Position numbers and translations under genes: made by a program | Notes under the pieces: generated by a model | Database searches by the model: none | The model's input: only the letters and a program-made list of their open reading frames with translations | What the model was told of the DNA's origin: nothing | DNA from: Congeria kusceri | Taxonomy: Eukaryota; Mollusca; Bivalvia; Myida; Dreissenidae | DNA: 64,000 nt | Assembly: GCA_027627225.1 (NCBI GenBank) | Contig: CM051032.1 | Coordinates: 67,342,820 to 67,406,819 of the forward strand | Direction: 5' to 3' | In this document: piece after piece, positions 11,535 to 21,800 of the stretch | Position numbering within the stretch: the stretch's first letter is position 1 | Layout: every line of letters starts with the position of its first letter

Positions 11535-13728
11535 TATCAGAAATACAGAAATTCAGATTACATCAGCTGCTCAGACTTTTCATAAAGTGCTACTGTAAAA
11601 TATCAGAAATACAGATTACATCAGCTGCTCAGACTTTTCATAAAGTTCTACTGTAAAATATCAGCAATACAGATAACATCAGCTGCTCAGACTTTTCATA
11701 AAGTTCTACTGTAAAAGATCAGCAATACAGATTACATCAGCTGCTCAGACTTTTCATAAAGTTCTACTGTAAAATATCAGAAATACAGATTACATCAGCT
11801 GCTCAGACTTTTCATAAAGTTCTACTGTAAAATATCAGAAATACAGATTACATCAGCTGCTCAGACTTTTCATAAAGTTCTACTGTAAAATATCAGCAAT
11901 ACAGATAACATCAGCTGCTCAGACTTTTCATAAAGTTCTACTGTAAAATATCAGAAATACAGATTACATCAGCTGCTCAGACTTTTCATAAAGTTCTACT
12001 GTAAAATATCAGAAATACAGATTACATCAGCTGCTCAGACTTTTCATAAAGTTCTACTGTAAAATATCAGAAATACAGATAACATCAGCTGCTCAGACTT
12101 TTCATAAAGTTCTACTGTAAAATATCAGAAATACAGATTACATCAGCTGCTCAGACTTTTCATAAAGTTCTACTGTAAAATATCAGAAATACAGATTACA
12201 TCAGCTGCTCAGACTTTTCATAAAGTTCTACTGTAAAATATCAGCAATACAGATAACATCAGCTGCTCAGACTTTTCATAAAGTTCTACTGTAAAATATC
12301 AGCAATACAGATAACATCAGCTGCTCAGACTTTTCATAAAGTTCTACTGTAAAATATCAGAAATACAGATTACATCAGCTGCTCAGACTTTTCATAAAGT
12401 TCTACTGTAAAATATCAGAAATACAGATAACATCAGCTGCTCAGACTTTTCATAAAGTTCTACTGTAAAATATCAGAAATACAGATTACATCAGCTGCTC
12501 AGACTTTTCATAAAGTTCTACTGTAAAATATCAGAAATACAGATTACATCAGCTGCTCAGACTTTTCATAAAGTTCTACTGTAAAATATCAGCAATACAG
12601 ATTACATCAGCTGCTCAGACTTTTCATAAAGTTCTACTGTAAAATATCAGAAATACAGATTACATCAGCTGCTCAGACTTTTCATAAAGTTCTACTGTAA
12701 AATATCAGAAATACAGATTACATCAGCTGCTCAGACTTTTCATAAAGTTCTACTGTAAAATATCAGAAATACAGATTACATCAGCTGCTCAGACTTTTCA
12801 TAAAGTTCTACTGTAAAATATCAGAAATACAGATTACATCAGCTGCTCAGACTTTTCATAAAGTTCTACTGTAAAATATCAGCAATACAGATTACATCAG
12901 CTGCTCAGACTTTTCATAAAGTTCTACTGTAAAATATCAGCAATACAGATAACATCAGCTGCTCAGACTTTTCATAAAGTTCTACTGTAAAATATCAGCA
13001 ATACAGATAACATGAGCTGCTCAGACTTTTCATAAAGTTCTACTGTAAAATATCAGCAATACAGATAACATGAGCTGCTCAGACTTTTCATAAAGTTCTA
13101 CTGTAAAATATCAGCAATACAGATAACATGAGCTGCTCAGACTTTTCATAAAGTTCTACTGTAAAATATCAGCAATACAGATAACATGAGCTGCTCAGAC
13201 TTTTCATAAAGTTCTACTGTAAAATATCAGCAATACAGATTACATCAGCTGCTCAGACTTTTCATAAAGTTCTACTGTAAAATATCAGCAATACAGATAA
13301 CATCAGCTGCTCAGACTTTTCATAAAGTTCTACTGTAAAATATCAGCAATACAGATAACATCAGCTGCTCAGACTTTTCATAAAGTTCTACTGTAAAATA
13401 TCAGCAATACAGATAACATCAGCTGCTCAGACTTTTCATAAAGTTCTACTGTAAAATATCAGCAATACAGATAACATCAGCTGCTCAGACTTTTCATAAA
13501 GTTCTACTGTAAAATATCAGAAATACAGATAACATCAGCTGCTCAGACTTTTCATAAAGTTCTACTGTAAAATATCAGAAATACAGATAACATCAGCTGC
13601 TGCTCAGACTTTTCATAAAGTTCTACTGTAAAATATCAGAAATACAGATTACATCAGCTGCTCAGACTTTTCATAAAGTTCTACTGTAAAATATCAGAAA
13701 TACAGATAACATCAGCTGCTCAGACTTT
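11535..13728. repeat. 58-bp minisatellite, about 38 units
   Basis: A very homogeneous tandem array. Each unit contains TACATCAGCTGCTCAGAC and TTTTCATAAAGTTCTACTG; successive GTTCTACTG starts are 58 bp apart. Units alternate between GAAATACAGATTAC and GCAATACAGATAAC forms. Four consecutive units near 13,010-13,200 share a CATGAGCTG variant, and one unit near 13,600 has an extra GCT. The array stops exactly at the terminal TG of the LTR element at 13,729. It does not encode a convincing protein. Confidence 0.95.
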
Positions 13729-13790
13729 TGTAAGGCGGGTCTTTCCGGCATAATGTATGCCGGGTCTTTTACCCGCTTACAAGGGAATTT
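13729..13790 (-). repeat. Terminal hairpin remnant of the 3' LTR, element 1
   Basis: It matches the first ~62 bp (plus-strand orientation) of the intact LTR at 14,413 with a handful of mismatches. The end can fold: GTAAGGCGGGT pairs with ACCCGCTTAC at 13,771-13,780, and CCGGCATA pairs with TATGCCGG inside. It joins gag sequence directly. Confidence 0.75.
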
Positions 13791-14270
13791 GGAGGGCGAT
13801 CTGTCGGCGGTTCCTCGGTGGGCTGATGAACAGCTCCATACGGCGGTGGCACTGGCTCGTACCTGAAACTAGACAGGGGCTCCTTCGCAGGTGGTTCCGG
13901 TACTGGTTCTTCGTCCGATGAATCTGTGCGTATTCGGCGACTTCGAAATGGACTGTCATATGCTGTTACTTTTTGAATTGTGTTAACAGAATTTAAATGT
14001 TTATGAAAGTCTGCACGTAATTGTTCTACGACGTTTTTCTGAAGCAACAAATTCTGGCGTTTGTAAATAATGTTTTGAATCACGTTTTAGTTTTGCGGTA
14101 ACAGGCGTGGCCTCTTCACTCAGGAATTGCACGACTTCTGTCTGTGCAGTATTTGTTGCTGCTTCGTGTGCTTCGTCTGTGTTGATTGGCGTAGGTGGCG
14201 GCGTAATTGTTGATTCCTCCTGCTGCGAATCAATTTGTGGCTGGCTAGATCGTAAAGCGTAGTGAGACAT
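13789..14270 (-). pseudogene. gag N-terminal fragment, frameshifted (element 1)
   Basis: It starts at MSHYALRSSQPQ, very like MSHYDLRSRQAD of the neighbouring element, and is rich in Pro, Thr and Glu. The reading frame breaks near 14,050 just after the basic SEKRRR stretch and continues in another frame with LRADFHKHLNS, YDSPFRSR and the proline-rich YEPVPPPYG. Coding sequence ends abruptly at the junction with the 3' LTR hairpin, before the capsid-like and zinc-knuckle regions. It is not functional. Confidence 0.75.
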
Positions 14271-14397
14271 TGTGAAACATCGTGCGGCGTAGTTTCTTGC
14301 AGAAATTCATAATTGTATGTTCAGAAATTTGTTGAAAAAGTTTGAAATTTAAATTGTCTTAGTTTAAATTTTCCGCAAATCAGTTTTTTTTTCCAAT

Positions 14398-14409
14398 TAT
14401 TCTCCACCA
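14398..14409 (-). other. Primer-binding-site-like sequence, element 1
   Basis: Read on the minus strand it is TGGTGGAGAATA, three bases inside the LTR end. It begins with the TGG expected to pair with a tRNA CCA tail. The same 12 bases occur at the same place in the second element. I could not name the tRNA. Confidence 0.6.
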
Positions 14410-14412
14410 TGT

Positions 14413-15300
14413 TGTAAGGCGGGTCTTTCCAGCTTTTTGTATGCCGGGTCTTTTACCCGCTTACTAGGGAATTGGGTTCTTTGTTATGTCATTATCATAA
14501 CAGGCATGTGAGAGGTTTCAAACAACTAAGTCTTTGTTAGGTAGTCTATTTTATTCTCTGAAATAGTATCAGATTGCGCACAGCGTAGTATATCCAAAAC
14601 ATATATTTTATGTTTTAAAATAAACAACAATTGTGGTATCAGATATAATAATAATAACAATGACTTACTTAAATAAACCTACGATATTCATATATTTCTT
14701 AATTTCTTAATATTCATACACATGGCAAAATATACGATGTTAACAAATGAACATGAGAAACTGATCAATTACTTATATAAAATGATAATTTATAATGCTA
14801 TTAATCATATTTTAATTGCAGTAACTGACCCTAAGTAAGAAGTATAAATGAATTCCTTTAAGTATAAAATCGCACTGAACAGAAGTAAATACAAGGAGCA
14901 ACAAATTGTTCAAGTATGAAAATATATAATAAAATAATAACACAAGTCTTACCTGAAACAATATCAGAACACGCACAGGCAAATCAGCCATGCGCGGTTC
15001 TTAAATACTATTTCAGGGTATGTGGGCAGGATTACGATTCGGATTACCTAGAACCAAAGTCTGGTGTTCCCCAATTTGGTGAACACGTGATAATCTGTGT
15101 CATTATTTGATTCGTTCATTTATTGACATATGTTTAATTCTTGGGTACTGACTTGGATTTTTCCAGTTCTAAGAAACATTTGCGGGAGTGCCAAATATTG
15201 GAATGGCCAGTTGCGCTGGACGTAATGATTGTACTTCGTAGGTCTATTCAATATGTTAGGAATTTTCCTCGTTACCCTCGTCATAAGATTATTTATACCC
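14413..15300 (-). repeat. 5' LTR of element 1 (right limit approximate)
   Basis: It begins TGTAAGGCGGG in plus orientation, next to the PBS-like site. It shares patches with the 18,940-20,405 LTR, notably TTCTTAAATACTATTTCAGG, 'TATTCAATATGTT' and a CACGTGATAA segment. An intact hairpin occupies its first ~53 bp. Confidence 0.65.
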
Positions 15301-16010
15301 CTATGTTGTTATTAACCAAATTTTTTGAAGAAAAATTTCGGTTATTAGATTGGGGTATGTCGTTGGGCGGGTGGGTAGCGGCGTCAACTTTTCGTTTCCG
15401 CGGTCTAACTCGAGAACAAATTGAGATATTTTAATAAAACTTTATACATAGATACCTTATATAGAGACCTCACGTGTGATTGCATATGGGGTAGGTGGGG
15501 TCAACGTCAAGGTCACCGTTGCTAAAAATAGAAAAACAGTTGCCGCTCAATAATTTGAGAATGCATCGAGATATTTTAATGAAACTTCAAACATAGACAC
15601 CTTTTATAGAGACCTCGGTTGGGATTGCATATGGGATCGGTGGGGTCAAGGTCACTGTTACTAAACATAGAAAAACGGTTTCCGCTCAATAACTTCGGAA
15701 CGCATTGAGATATTTTGACGAAACTTCATACATAGATACCTTATATTGAGACCTAGCTTGGGATTGCATATGGGGTTGGTGGGGTCAAGGTCACTGTTGC
15801 TAAAAATAGAAAAACGGTTTCCGTTTAATAACTTGAGAACCCATCAAGATATTTTTATGAAACTTCATACAAAGATACCTTATATTGTGACCTCGCTTGG
15901 GATTGCATATGTGGTGGGTGGGGTCAAGGTCACCATTACTACAAATTCAAAGACTGTTTTTAGCCGGATTTTTCAACGAAAAATCTCTGCTTATAGATTA
16001 GCAAAAACAG
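15301..16010. repeat. Tandem ~140-bp units
   Basis: About four units carry 'GAGATATTTTAATGAAACTT', 'ACATAGATACCTTATAT', 'GGGATTGCATATGGGGT', 'GGTGGGGTCAAGGTCAC' and 'GCTAAAAATAGAAAAACGG'. This is a bivalve-type dispersed array. It is followed by a TGGGCGGGCGG-containing head of the next array. Confidence 0.75.
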
Positions 16011-16659
16011 GTCGGATTGGTGGGCGGGCGGTTTGGCGGGCTTTGCGATGTCGTTAACATTTTGCGTTAAAATTTCGTATTCCTGTCATATTTTCAAAAG
16101 TTCTTGGTCAATCTTTATGAAACTTTATAGAAATGTTCCTTGGATGGTCCTCTACCAAACCTGTGAAAATGGTTCCGCTTCACTGCACAAGTTGGCGACC
16201 AGAGCTAAAAATAGAATTTTCTTCTAAAACTACCGCTATATTTTCAAATAATTTTACACAAATGTTTGTTTAGTGTTCCTCTACCAAACTTATTCAAATG
16301 GTTCCGCCTCACTTCACAAAATGGCCACTAGAGCTAAAAATAGAATTTGTGTTAAAAGTTCCGTATTCCTGTCATATTTTCAAACGTTCTTGGTCAGTCT
16401 TCATGAAACTTTACAGAAATATTTCTTAGATGGTCCTCTACCAAACCTGTGAAAATGGTTTTACCGCACAAGATGGCCGCCACAGCTAAAAATTGAATTA
16501 TGTCTCAACGCCATTTTCTTCTAAACCTATGGCTAGATTTTCAAATAATTTTAGACAAATGTTCGTTTAGTGTTCCTCTACCAAACTTATTCCAATGGTT
16601 CAGCCTTACTGCACAGAATGGCCACTAGAGCTAAAAATAGAATTTGCGTTAAAGTTGTG
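16011..16659. repeat. ~150-bp repeat array, left part, interrupted by element 2
   Basis: Units combine 'CCTGTCATATTTTCAAA', 'TCTTGGTCAATCTTCATG', 'GGTCCTCTACCAAACCTG' and 'GGCCACTAGAGCTAAAAAT'. The same array continues at 20,410-20,905 on the other side of the LTR element. Confidence 0.8.
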
Positions 16660-16663
16660 TATT
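16660..16663. repeat. Target-site duplication TATT, left copy
   Basis: Pairs with 20,406-20,409. The uninterrupted host repeat at about 20,840 reads GTTGTGTATTCCTGTCAT across the site. Confidence 0.85.
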
Positions 16664-16738
16664 TGTCATACGACGACTTCACCATGTTGTATTGCGGTGA
16701 ATTTTACTATATTATACACGTGTCGCCGTATAACTAAA
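16664..16738 (-). repeat. 75-bp 3' LTR remnant with hairpin potential, element 2
   Basis: Identical over 75 bp to 18,940-19,014. GTCATACGACGAC pairs with GTCGCCGTATAAC at 11 of 13 positions, and TTCACC pairs with GGTGAA inside. It is fused directly to the protease coding region. Confidence 0.85.
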
Positions 16739-17161
16739 ATCTACCCCTAGAATAACATTGTGTGTTAGGTCCGGTACTATGTAAAACGAATGATTGAACC
16801 ACGTGTCTGTAATTAACATTGGCAGATTTATTATCCCGTCCGCGCTGTATGTGTTATCTGATTTAGCCGTTTTGATATTGAGTCGCGATGGTTGGCGTTC
16901 TTTTAAGGTAATTTTCGTAGAGTCGAAAAATGATTTACTAACTACCGAAATGCTGCTACCAGAATCTAGAATAATATTTGTTTTAATACCAGCAACTGTT
17001 CCTTGTAAAGAATTGTGTGAAAAAGCAGATACAACCTTTAATGTAAGAATTTTACGTTTAACTTTTTTAGTATGTTTCTTTTGATTATTTTGTTTACGTT
17101 TTACTTGAGATTGTGAAATATTTGTTTTATGATAGAGGTACCTTCTGCTCTGTCTTTTCCC
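16712..17161 (-). pseudogene. Retropepsin (protease) region of element 2, in frame after gag
   Basis: Directly after the gag TGA the same frame stays open for 149 codons. It shows the aspartic-protease motif ILDSGSS (active-site Asp near 16,970) and, about 72 residues later, HNVILGVDF, which matches the second conserved retropepsin motif. After VDF the sequence crosses into the 75-bp LTR fragment, so the last residues (YTATRV) come from LTR sequence and the rest of pol is gone. The N-terminal ~45 residues are very Lys/Gln/Asn-rich and look like a linker. The isolated domain may fold, but the element lacks everything else needed for movement. Confidence 0.8.
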
Positions 17162-18776
17162 TCATTTCCTGGTTCTAAAGCACATTGATTGAAAATGATT
17201 GAATTGTTGGCAATTATTGCATCGTTTATTGAATGCAAAGCAATTTCGACCCCTCTTACAAGTATCGTACCCACATCTGGAACAAATTTGATTTGATGCA
17301 TTTTGTCTGTTTACTTGCAAATGCGGGTTAGATACTGATCTATCGATTACTCGCGGTCTTTGGTAATCTAACGGCACAGGCATCCTGTAATTTTGGTTTC
17401 GTCGCGGCGAAAACTGCTGATATGGGTTATACGGATTTGGCGGTATTTGATTTTGTAGCATATGTTGCTGAGTATAGGAATTTTCTACCGGCATAGTCGG
17501 CATTGGGTTTGATTGCAAAGCATTTATTTCCTTGATTTTTATGTCCGATTTTAGGTCTTTAATTTCTTCCAATAGCGTTTGAAATTTTGTGTCAATAGCA
17601 TTTGCTGAAAACGACGTTGTCATGTCACAGAGTTTACAGTATTTTGCCAATTCTGAGAGAGATTCTGGTTGTCGCAAAATGACATCTTTCTTAATATTGT
17701 CTCTTAAGCCATTGACAAGTAAGCTAACAAGAACTTTTTCCTCTAAACCCTGTACATCAGTAGATATTTTCAACGCTCTGGAGATATAATCATCGCATGT
17801 TTCGTTATCTTTTTGTTTGATAGCGATTAGATTATAATCTAATTCTTTAGTTTGGAAGCACTTTGCGAGTGCTCTTGTAAGTTCATGATAGTTTGATTTT
17901 ATGTCTTCTGCCAAATTATTATAGAAATTCTCTGCTCTGTCTGACAAGTAAAATGGTAGCACATTAACATATTCTGACCTATCTATACTATTCATACAAC
18001 AAAATTTCTCAAATTTTGTCAGAAAAGCTGGGAGACTTATCATAATCTCTACCCGTAAAGCATGCTAACTTAATAATATTAGGCTTAAACATTCTACCTC
18101 CTCGCTCCGGGTCCGGTGTTGACTGTCGTCGGATGCGGCTGGCAACGGTCTCGCGTGGAGTATGTCGCACGTTTGGGTTTTGTCCTTCCGAGGGGGCTGT
18201 AGGCGTCGTTCTGAGTAAGTCAGTATTGTCACTATTAACACTATGTAATGGATTAGTGAAGAAAAAGTTAGGTTTCTGCAAAGTTACACTGGAACTGCGT
18301 TCCGTCGGTCGGTCCTCCGTGGGCAGGTGAAAATCACCGTACGGCGGCGGTACTGGCTCGTACTGGAAACTGGGTAATGGCTCCGTCGGTGGTGGCTGGG
18401 GTGCTGGTTCTCGCGTTTCCTCGACGTCTGATGTATCTGATTGTATTGGTCGGCTTCGAAATGGGCTGTCATATACAGTTACTTTTCGAATCGTTTTTGC
18501 AGAATTTAATTGTTTATGAAAGTCGGCACGTAATTGTTTTCTACGACGTTTTTCACTGGCAACAAATTCTTCTGGAGTTTGTAAATACGTTTTTGACTCA
18601 CGTGGTGTTTTTGATTTGGCAGTCGTGGCCTCCGGAACTGATGGCGGTGATGCGGTTTTCTGTTGGTTGTCGATTGCAGGTACGACTGTAGTTTCGTCAC
18701 TGCTAGTCGGCGTTGTGGGTGGCATCAGCTGTGGATCAATGTCTGCTTGACGAGAACGTAAATCGTAGTGAGACAT
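17162..18776 (-). pseudogene. gag polyprotein of element 2, with one frame break
   Basis: The start is MSHYDLRSRQAD at 18,776, preceded by a leader and the PBS-like site. The first ~250 codons (18,009-18,776) are Pro/Thr/Arg-rich and include FVASEKRRRKQLRADFHKQ and YEPVPPPYGDF. The frame then shifts by one base near 18,035-18,043 within a FTGRDYD / ISLPAFLTKF capsid-like region, and 17,162-18,043 carries on. That second part has the typical gag core (FLTKFEKF, LPFYLSDRAENFY) and ends with a cysteine-rich nucleocapsid: an irregular first knuckle (CSRCGYD...NC) and a canonical CX2CX4HX4C (CNNCQQFNHFQSMC). The break could be a mutation or an assembly error. Gag and protease are separated only by a TGA in the same frame. 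Confidence 0.85.
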
Positions 18777-18924
18777 GTTGGAACATCATGCCGAATTTAT
18801 ATTGCCGAAATTCACTTACTGAACAGTTTATATTTTAAATTGTGGTTGTTAGAATTTTCCACGTATTTGCCAATTTTCAGCAATTAAAAAGTTACTGGTA
18901 AAAGAATCAAACGTTCAAAACCGG
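18777..18924 (-). other. Untranslated leader between PBS and gag, element 2
   Basis: About 150 bp, AT-rich, with no ORF. It is comparable in position and length to 14,271-14,397 of element 1. Confidence 0.6.
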
Positions 18925-18936
18925 TATTCTCCACCA
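18925..18936 (-). other. Primer-binding-site-like sequence, element 2
   Basis: Minus-strand TGGTGGAGAATA, separated from the LTR end by three bases (ACG). It is identical to the site in element 1, while the bases on both sides differ, which argues for selection on tRNA pairing. The complementary tRNA 3' end would read TATTCTCCACCA; I could not identify the tRNA. Confidence 0.65.
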
Positions 18937-18939
18937 CGT

Positions 18940-20405
18940 TGTCATACGACGACTTCACCATGTTGTATTGCGGTGAATTTTACTATATTATACACGTGTC
19001 GCCGTATAACTAAATACTTTGTTTAATCCTTAATAATTACTTAATTTGTCTGTCCTGGGATCGTCCGTTTACCATATTGTCTTTAGCGAAGTACTTCTTA
19101 ATTCTTAAATATTAATTCCTGTCATTTGTATCATCTTATTAATTTACTATGAGCGTTAAGCGCTAATACTCGCTGGCGTATGAGAGATGTAAATAACTAA
19201 GTCGATGTAAAACAGCCCATTTTATTCTGAAATAATACCAGAACACGCACTCTATAATATATTAAAACAATAATAATATCTGCATGCACAAATATTATGA
19301 AATTGTGAAACATATATATATCAGTAACAATGTCGGTAATTATTATTTAATAAAACGTACAAAATGCAATTCTTACTTTCTTAACGTTTTCATCGTTCTA
19401 TTTATGGCATTTAATCATAATACAAATACAATAATAAATCGAGGAGAAAAGTTAAATATTATTTTCACTAGAATCATATTAATACAACAGCAACAATCAT
19501 AAATATAAAGTTCCTATAATCATTCAGAAGTTGTGCAAATAAATTATTTCTCTGAGTATCCTATATTAAACTTAGTCAAAATAAATGCAAGTAGCAAACA
19601 ATAGTTTAAGTATGAAAATACTTGTAAGCAGCAAACAATAATTTAAGTATAAGAATATTTAGTAAATAGTAACAAAAGTCTTACCTGAAATAATACCAGA
19701 ACACGCACTGGCAAGTTCGCCGAGCGCAGTTCTTAAATACTATTTCAGGGTATGTGGGTAGGGGCTACGGCTAAGATTTCCTGGAACTTCGGTCAAGTAT
19801 TTCCAAATTCGGAACCCACGTGATAAGATGTGTTACTTTTTGATACGTATATAAATTAGCATATTCATATTTCTGGGGTTAAAATCATTGACCTTAGATC
19901 GTGGAACTTTCCAGTTCTCCGGATCACGTTCGGACATTCTTAATATGGAAATGGCTAGTTACGCTTGTTATGATACATGTATTATGTAGATATATTCAAT
20001 ATGTTTGGAATCTTTCCTCTGTTCACGTCTATTGTTATCTGATTTATACATAAGTGCTAATTACACAAGACGTGCTTCATGCATCTATCTACCTTGATAA
20101 TCTGCATTAGTGATTTCTGCTTAGTAGGTCAGTTTGCTGTAGTTTTATGAGTAAGGCCAAAGAGAAATATTTGTTTGCTGTATACTTTCATTTATTTATT
20201 TATCAATTGTACTTTTTATCTATTACATTTTTAATAATTGTTGTACATCTTATAATAAAGTTTTTATATTTTCATAATAAATTAATTGTTGTAACTATTT
20301 GTTTATTTATTTTTAAATATATTAAACTACAAAATGCTTATATTAAACATAAAAATGTTAATACTATATTAAATAATTAAAATTATGAATTTTGATTGTA
20401 CTACA
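18940..20405 (-). repeat. Full-length 5' LTR of element 2 (1,466 bp)
   Basis: It runs from TGTCATACGAC to GTACTACA in plus orientation, flanked on the right by TSD TATT. It is very AT-rich toward the right end. The boundary is set by the host repeat resuming at TATTCCTGTCAT. ORFs inside it are chance. Confidence 0.8.
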
Positions 20406-20409
20406 TATT
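20406..20409. repeat. Target-site duplication TATT, right copy
   Basis: Pairs with 16,660-16,663; the host repeat resumes immediately. Confidence 0.85.
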
Positions 20410-20905
20410 CCTGTCATATTTTCTAAAGTTCTTGATCAATCTTGATGAAACTTTACACTTTACCAAACTTATTCAAATGGATCCACCGCACTGCACAAAA
20501 TGGCCACTAGAGCTAAAAATATAATTTGCGTTGAAGTTTTGTTTTCCTGTCATATTTTCAAAACTTCTTGGTCAATCTTCATGAAACTTTACAGAAATGT
20601 TCCTTGGATGGTCCTCTACCAAACTTGTGAAAATGGTTCCGCTTCACTGCACAAGATGGCCACCAGAGCTAAAAATATAAATATGTCTAAACGCCAATTT
20701 TTTCTAGACCTATGGCTAAATTTTAAATTAATTTCACACCAATGTTCGTTTAGTGGTCCTCTATAAGACTTATTGAAAGTGTTCCGCCTCACTGCACAAA
20801 AGGCCACTAGAGCTAAAAATATAATTTGCTTTAAAGTTGTGTATTCCTGTCATATTTTCTAAAGTTCTTGATCAATCTTGATGAAACTTTACTGCAAACA
20901 TTTTA
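20410..20905. repeat. ~150-bp repeat array, right part
   Basis: A continuation of the 16,011-16,659 array. The unit at about 20,824-20,890 is an uninterrupted version of the insertion site of element 2. Confidence 0.8.
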
Positions 20906-21066
20906 GATCATCGACATGAAACTTCCATTCTTCTTCACCAACATTGACTAGTACATGTACCCCCATCTTCAAAATAAAAAATGCGGCTTTAATGCTGTTT
21001 CCGCATTTTTCTCTTGTTGCTCGATAACTTGACAATGCATCAAGATATTTTAATGAAACGCATAAA
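20906..21066. repeat. Tail of the dispersed repeat
   Basis: It ends with 'ATGCATCAAGATATTTTAAT', the same motif as the units at 15,410-15,950, so the whole 15.3-21.07 kb stretch is one composite repeat split by the LTR element. Confidence 0.5.
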
Positions 21067-21259
21067 TCTGTGGGCTCCCTATTGGTATCTGTGGGCTCCC
21101 TATTTGGTATCTGTGGGCTCCCTATTGGTATCTGTGGGCTCCCTATTGGTATCTGTGGGCTCCCTATTGGTATCTGTGGGCTCCCTATTGGTATCTGTGG
21201 GCTCCCTATTGGTATCTGTGGGCTCCCTATTGGTATCTGTGGGCTCCCTATTGGTATCT
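21067..21259. repeat. 21-bp minisatellite, about 9 units
   Basis: Unit TCTGTGGGCTCCCTATTGGTA. One unit near 21,100 carries an extra T. Because 21 is a multiple of three, all frames stay open and give artefact ORFs such as repeated VGSLLVS. Confidence 0.95.
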
Positions 21260-21800
21260 TGCTGCCGGCTCGGCAGCATCCTTATAGCGTTGTTTAGCGA
21301 GCGGTAATGGAGAAATAATTGGTACAGGTATGGCGCGGTACAGTTCATAAACCTCATCTAGTCTTATCCTTGGTATTGACAGCATGATTAGGATCTTTCC
21401 ATCGAAAAACAATGTTGAGCTCGTTAAACACCTGTAAAACGTCCAGATGTCGGTCTTGGGATCAATAATTAGTGACATTAATTTCGGAGAAGCTTTCTGA
21501 ATATCCCGCTTTAAATCTTGTAAGTAGTCTACCTCAGCCAATAATCCATGTAACACGTTTACAAACGGTACATAATTTGTATTATGCAAGTAACTCGTTA
21601 TTGATTCTTGCAGTATAAAACGTGCCTGTTTTACGTCATCTGTAATTAATGACAAAAATGTTTCAATTTCGTCAAACTCAATTATAATTGTGGCTAGCCA
21701 TTTTGCTCTAGTTGTCGAAACTTCGTTTGTTTTATAAAACACAACGTGATCCTTTACGAAAGTATGTCCCTGCATATTATTAGAACACACAATTTTACAT
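21260..21800 (-). pseudogene. Envelope-like ORF fragment of an LTR element
   Basis: The minus-strand frame is open from 21,943 to 21,248, but only about the last 160 residues look coding. They include FVKDHVVFYKTNEVSTTRAKW, a region of alternating hydrophobic and acidic residues, and near the end FFDGKILIMLSIP followed by DEVYELYRAIPVPI. The last motif resembles the pre-membrane region I associate with envelope-like proteins of invertebrate LTR elements; this is recall and moderate at best. The frame runs into the 21-bp minisatellite, so the C-terminus, where a membrane anchor would be expected, is lost. The upstream part is the 34-bp duplication and low-quality sequence. Treated as a broken remnant. 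Confidence 0.45.

Larger units (their letters stand above)
13729..15300 (-). mobile_element. Deleted Ty3/gypsy-like LTR retrotransposon, element 1
   Basis: On the minus strand the order is 5' LTR (14,413 to about 15,300), a PBS-like site (14,398-14,409), a leader, the N-terminal part of gag (13,789-14,270), then only the last ~62 bp of the 3' LTR (13,729-13,790). The rest of gag, all of pol and most of the 3' LTR are missing. The leader, gag and outer LTR are clearly related to the element at 16,664-20,405. The right boundary is approximate, since it was set by where similarity to the other LTR fades and a different tandem repeat begins. No TSD could be confirmed. Confidence 0.75.
16664..20405 (-). 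mobile_element. Deleted Ty3/gypsy-like LTR retrotransposon, element 2, with TATT target-site duplication
   Basis: On the minus strand the order is: 1,466-bp 5' LTR (18,940-20,405), PBS-like site (18,925-18,936), leader, gag (17,162-18,776), aspartic protease (16,712-17,161), and a 75-bp piece of the 3' LTR (16,664-16,738). Reverse transcriptase, RNase H, integrase and nearly all of the 3' LTR are absent. Outer ends are TG...CA, flanked by TATT at 16,660-16,663 and 20,406-20,409. Removing the element rejoins the host repeat exactly as in the unoccupied copy at 20,824-20,890. The 75 bp shared by the two LTR ends is identical, so the insertion looks recent. Confidence 0.88.

Noticed and set aside
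11535..13728. Possible CRISPR-like repeat array
   Set aside because: Units are contiguous 58-mers with no unique spacers, in a eukaryotic genome; it is a minisatellite. The same reasoning applies to 38,175-39,630 and 44,990-45,540.
18133..18691. Plus-strand ORFs of 65 and 104 codons
   Set aside because: Antisense shadows of the gag frame on the minus strand.
18940..19014. Reading the 75-bp direct repeats as complete short LTRs of a tiny element
   Set aside because: The TSD lies at 20,406, not at 19,015, and sequence to the right of 19,014 is shared with the LTR of element 1. The LTR is therefore long and the left copy truncated.
21014..21307. Overlapping ORFs with repeated VGSLLVS or GICGLPI
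   Set aside because: Artefacts of the 21-bp minisatellite.
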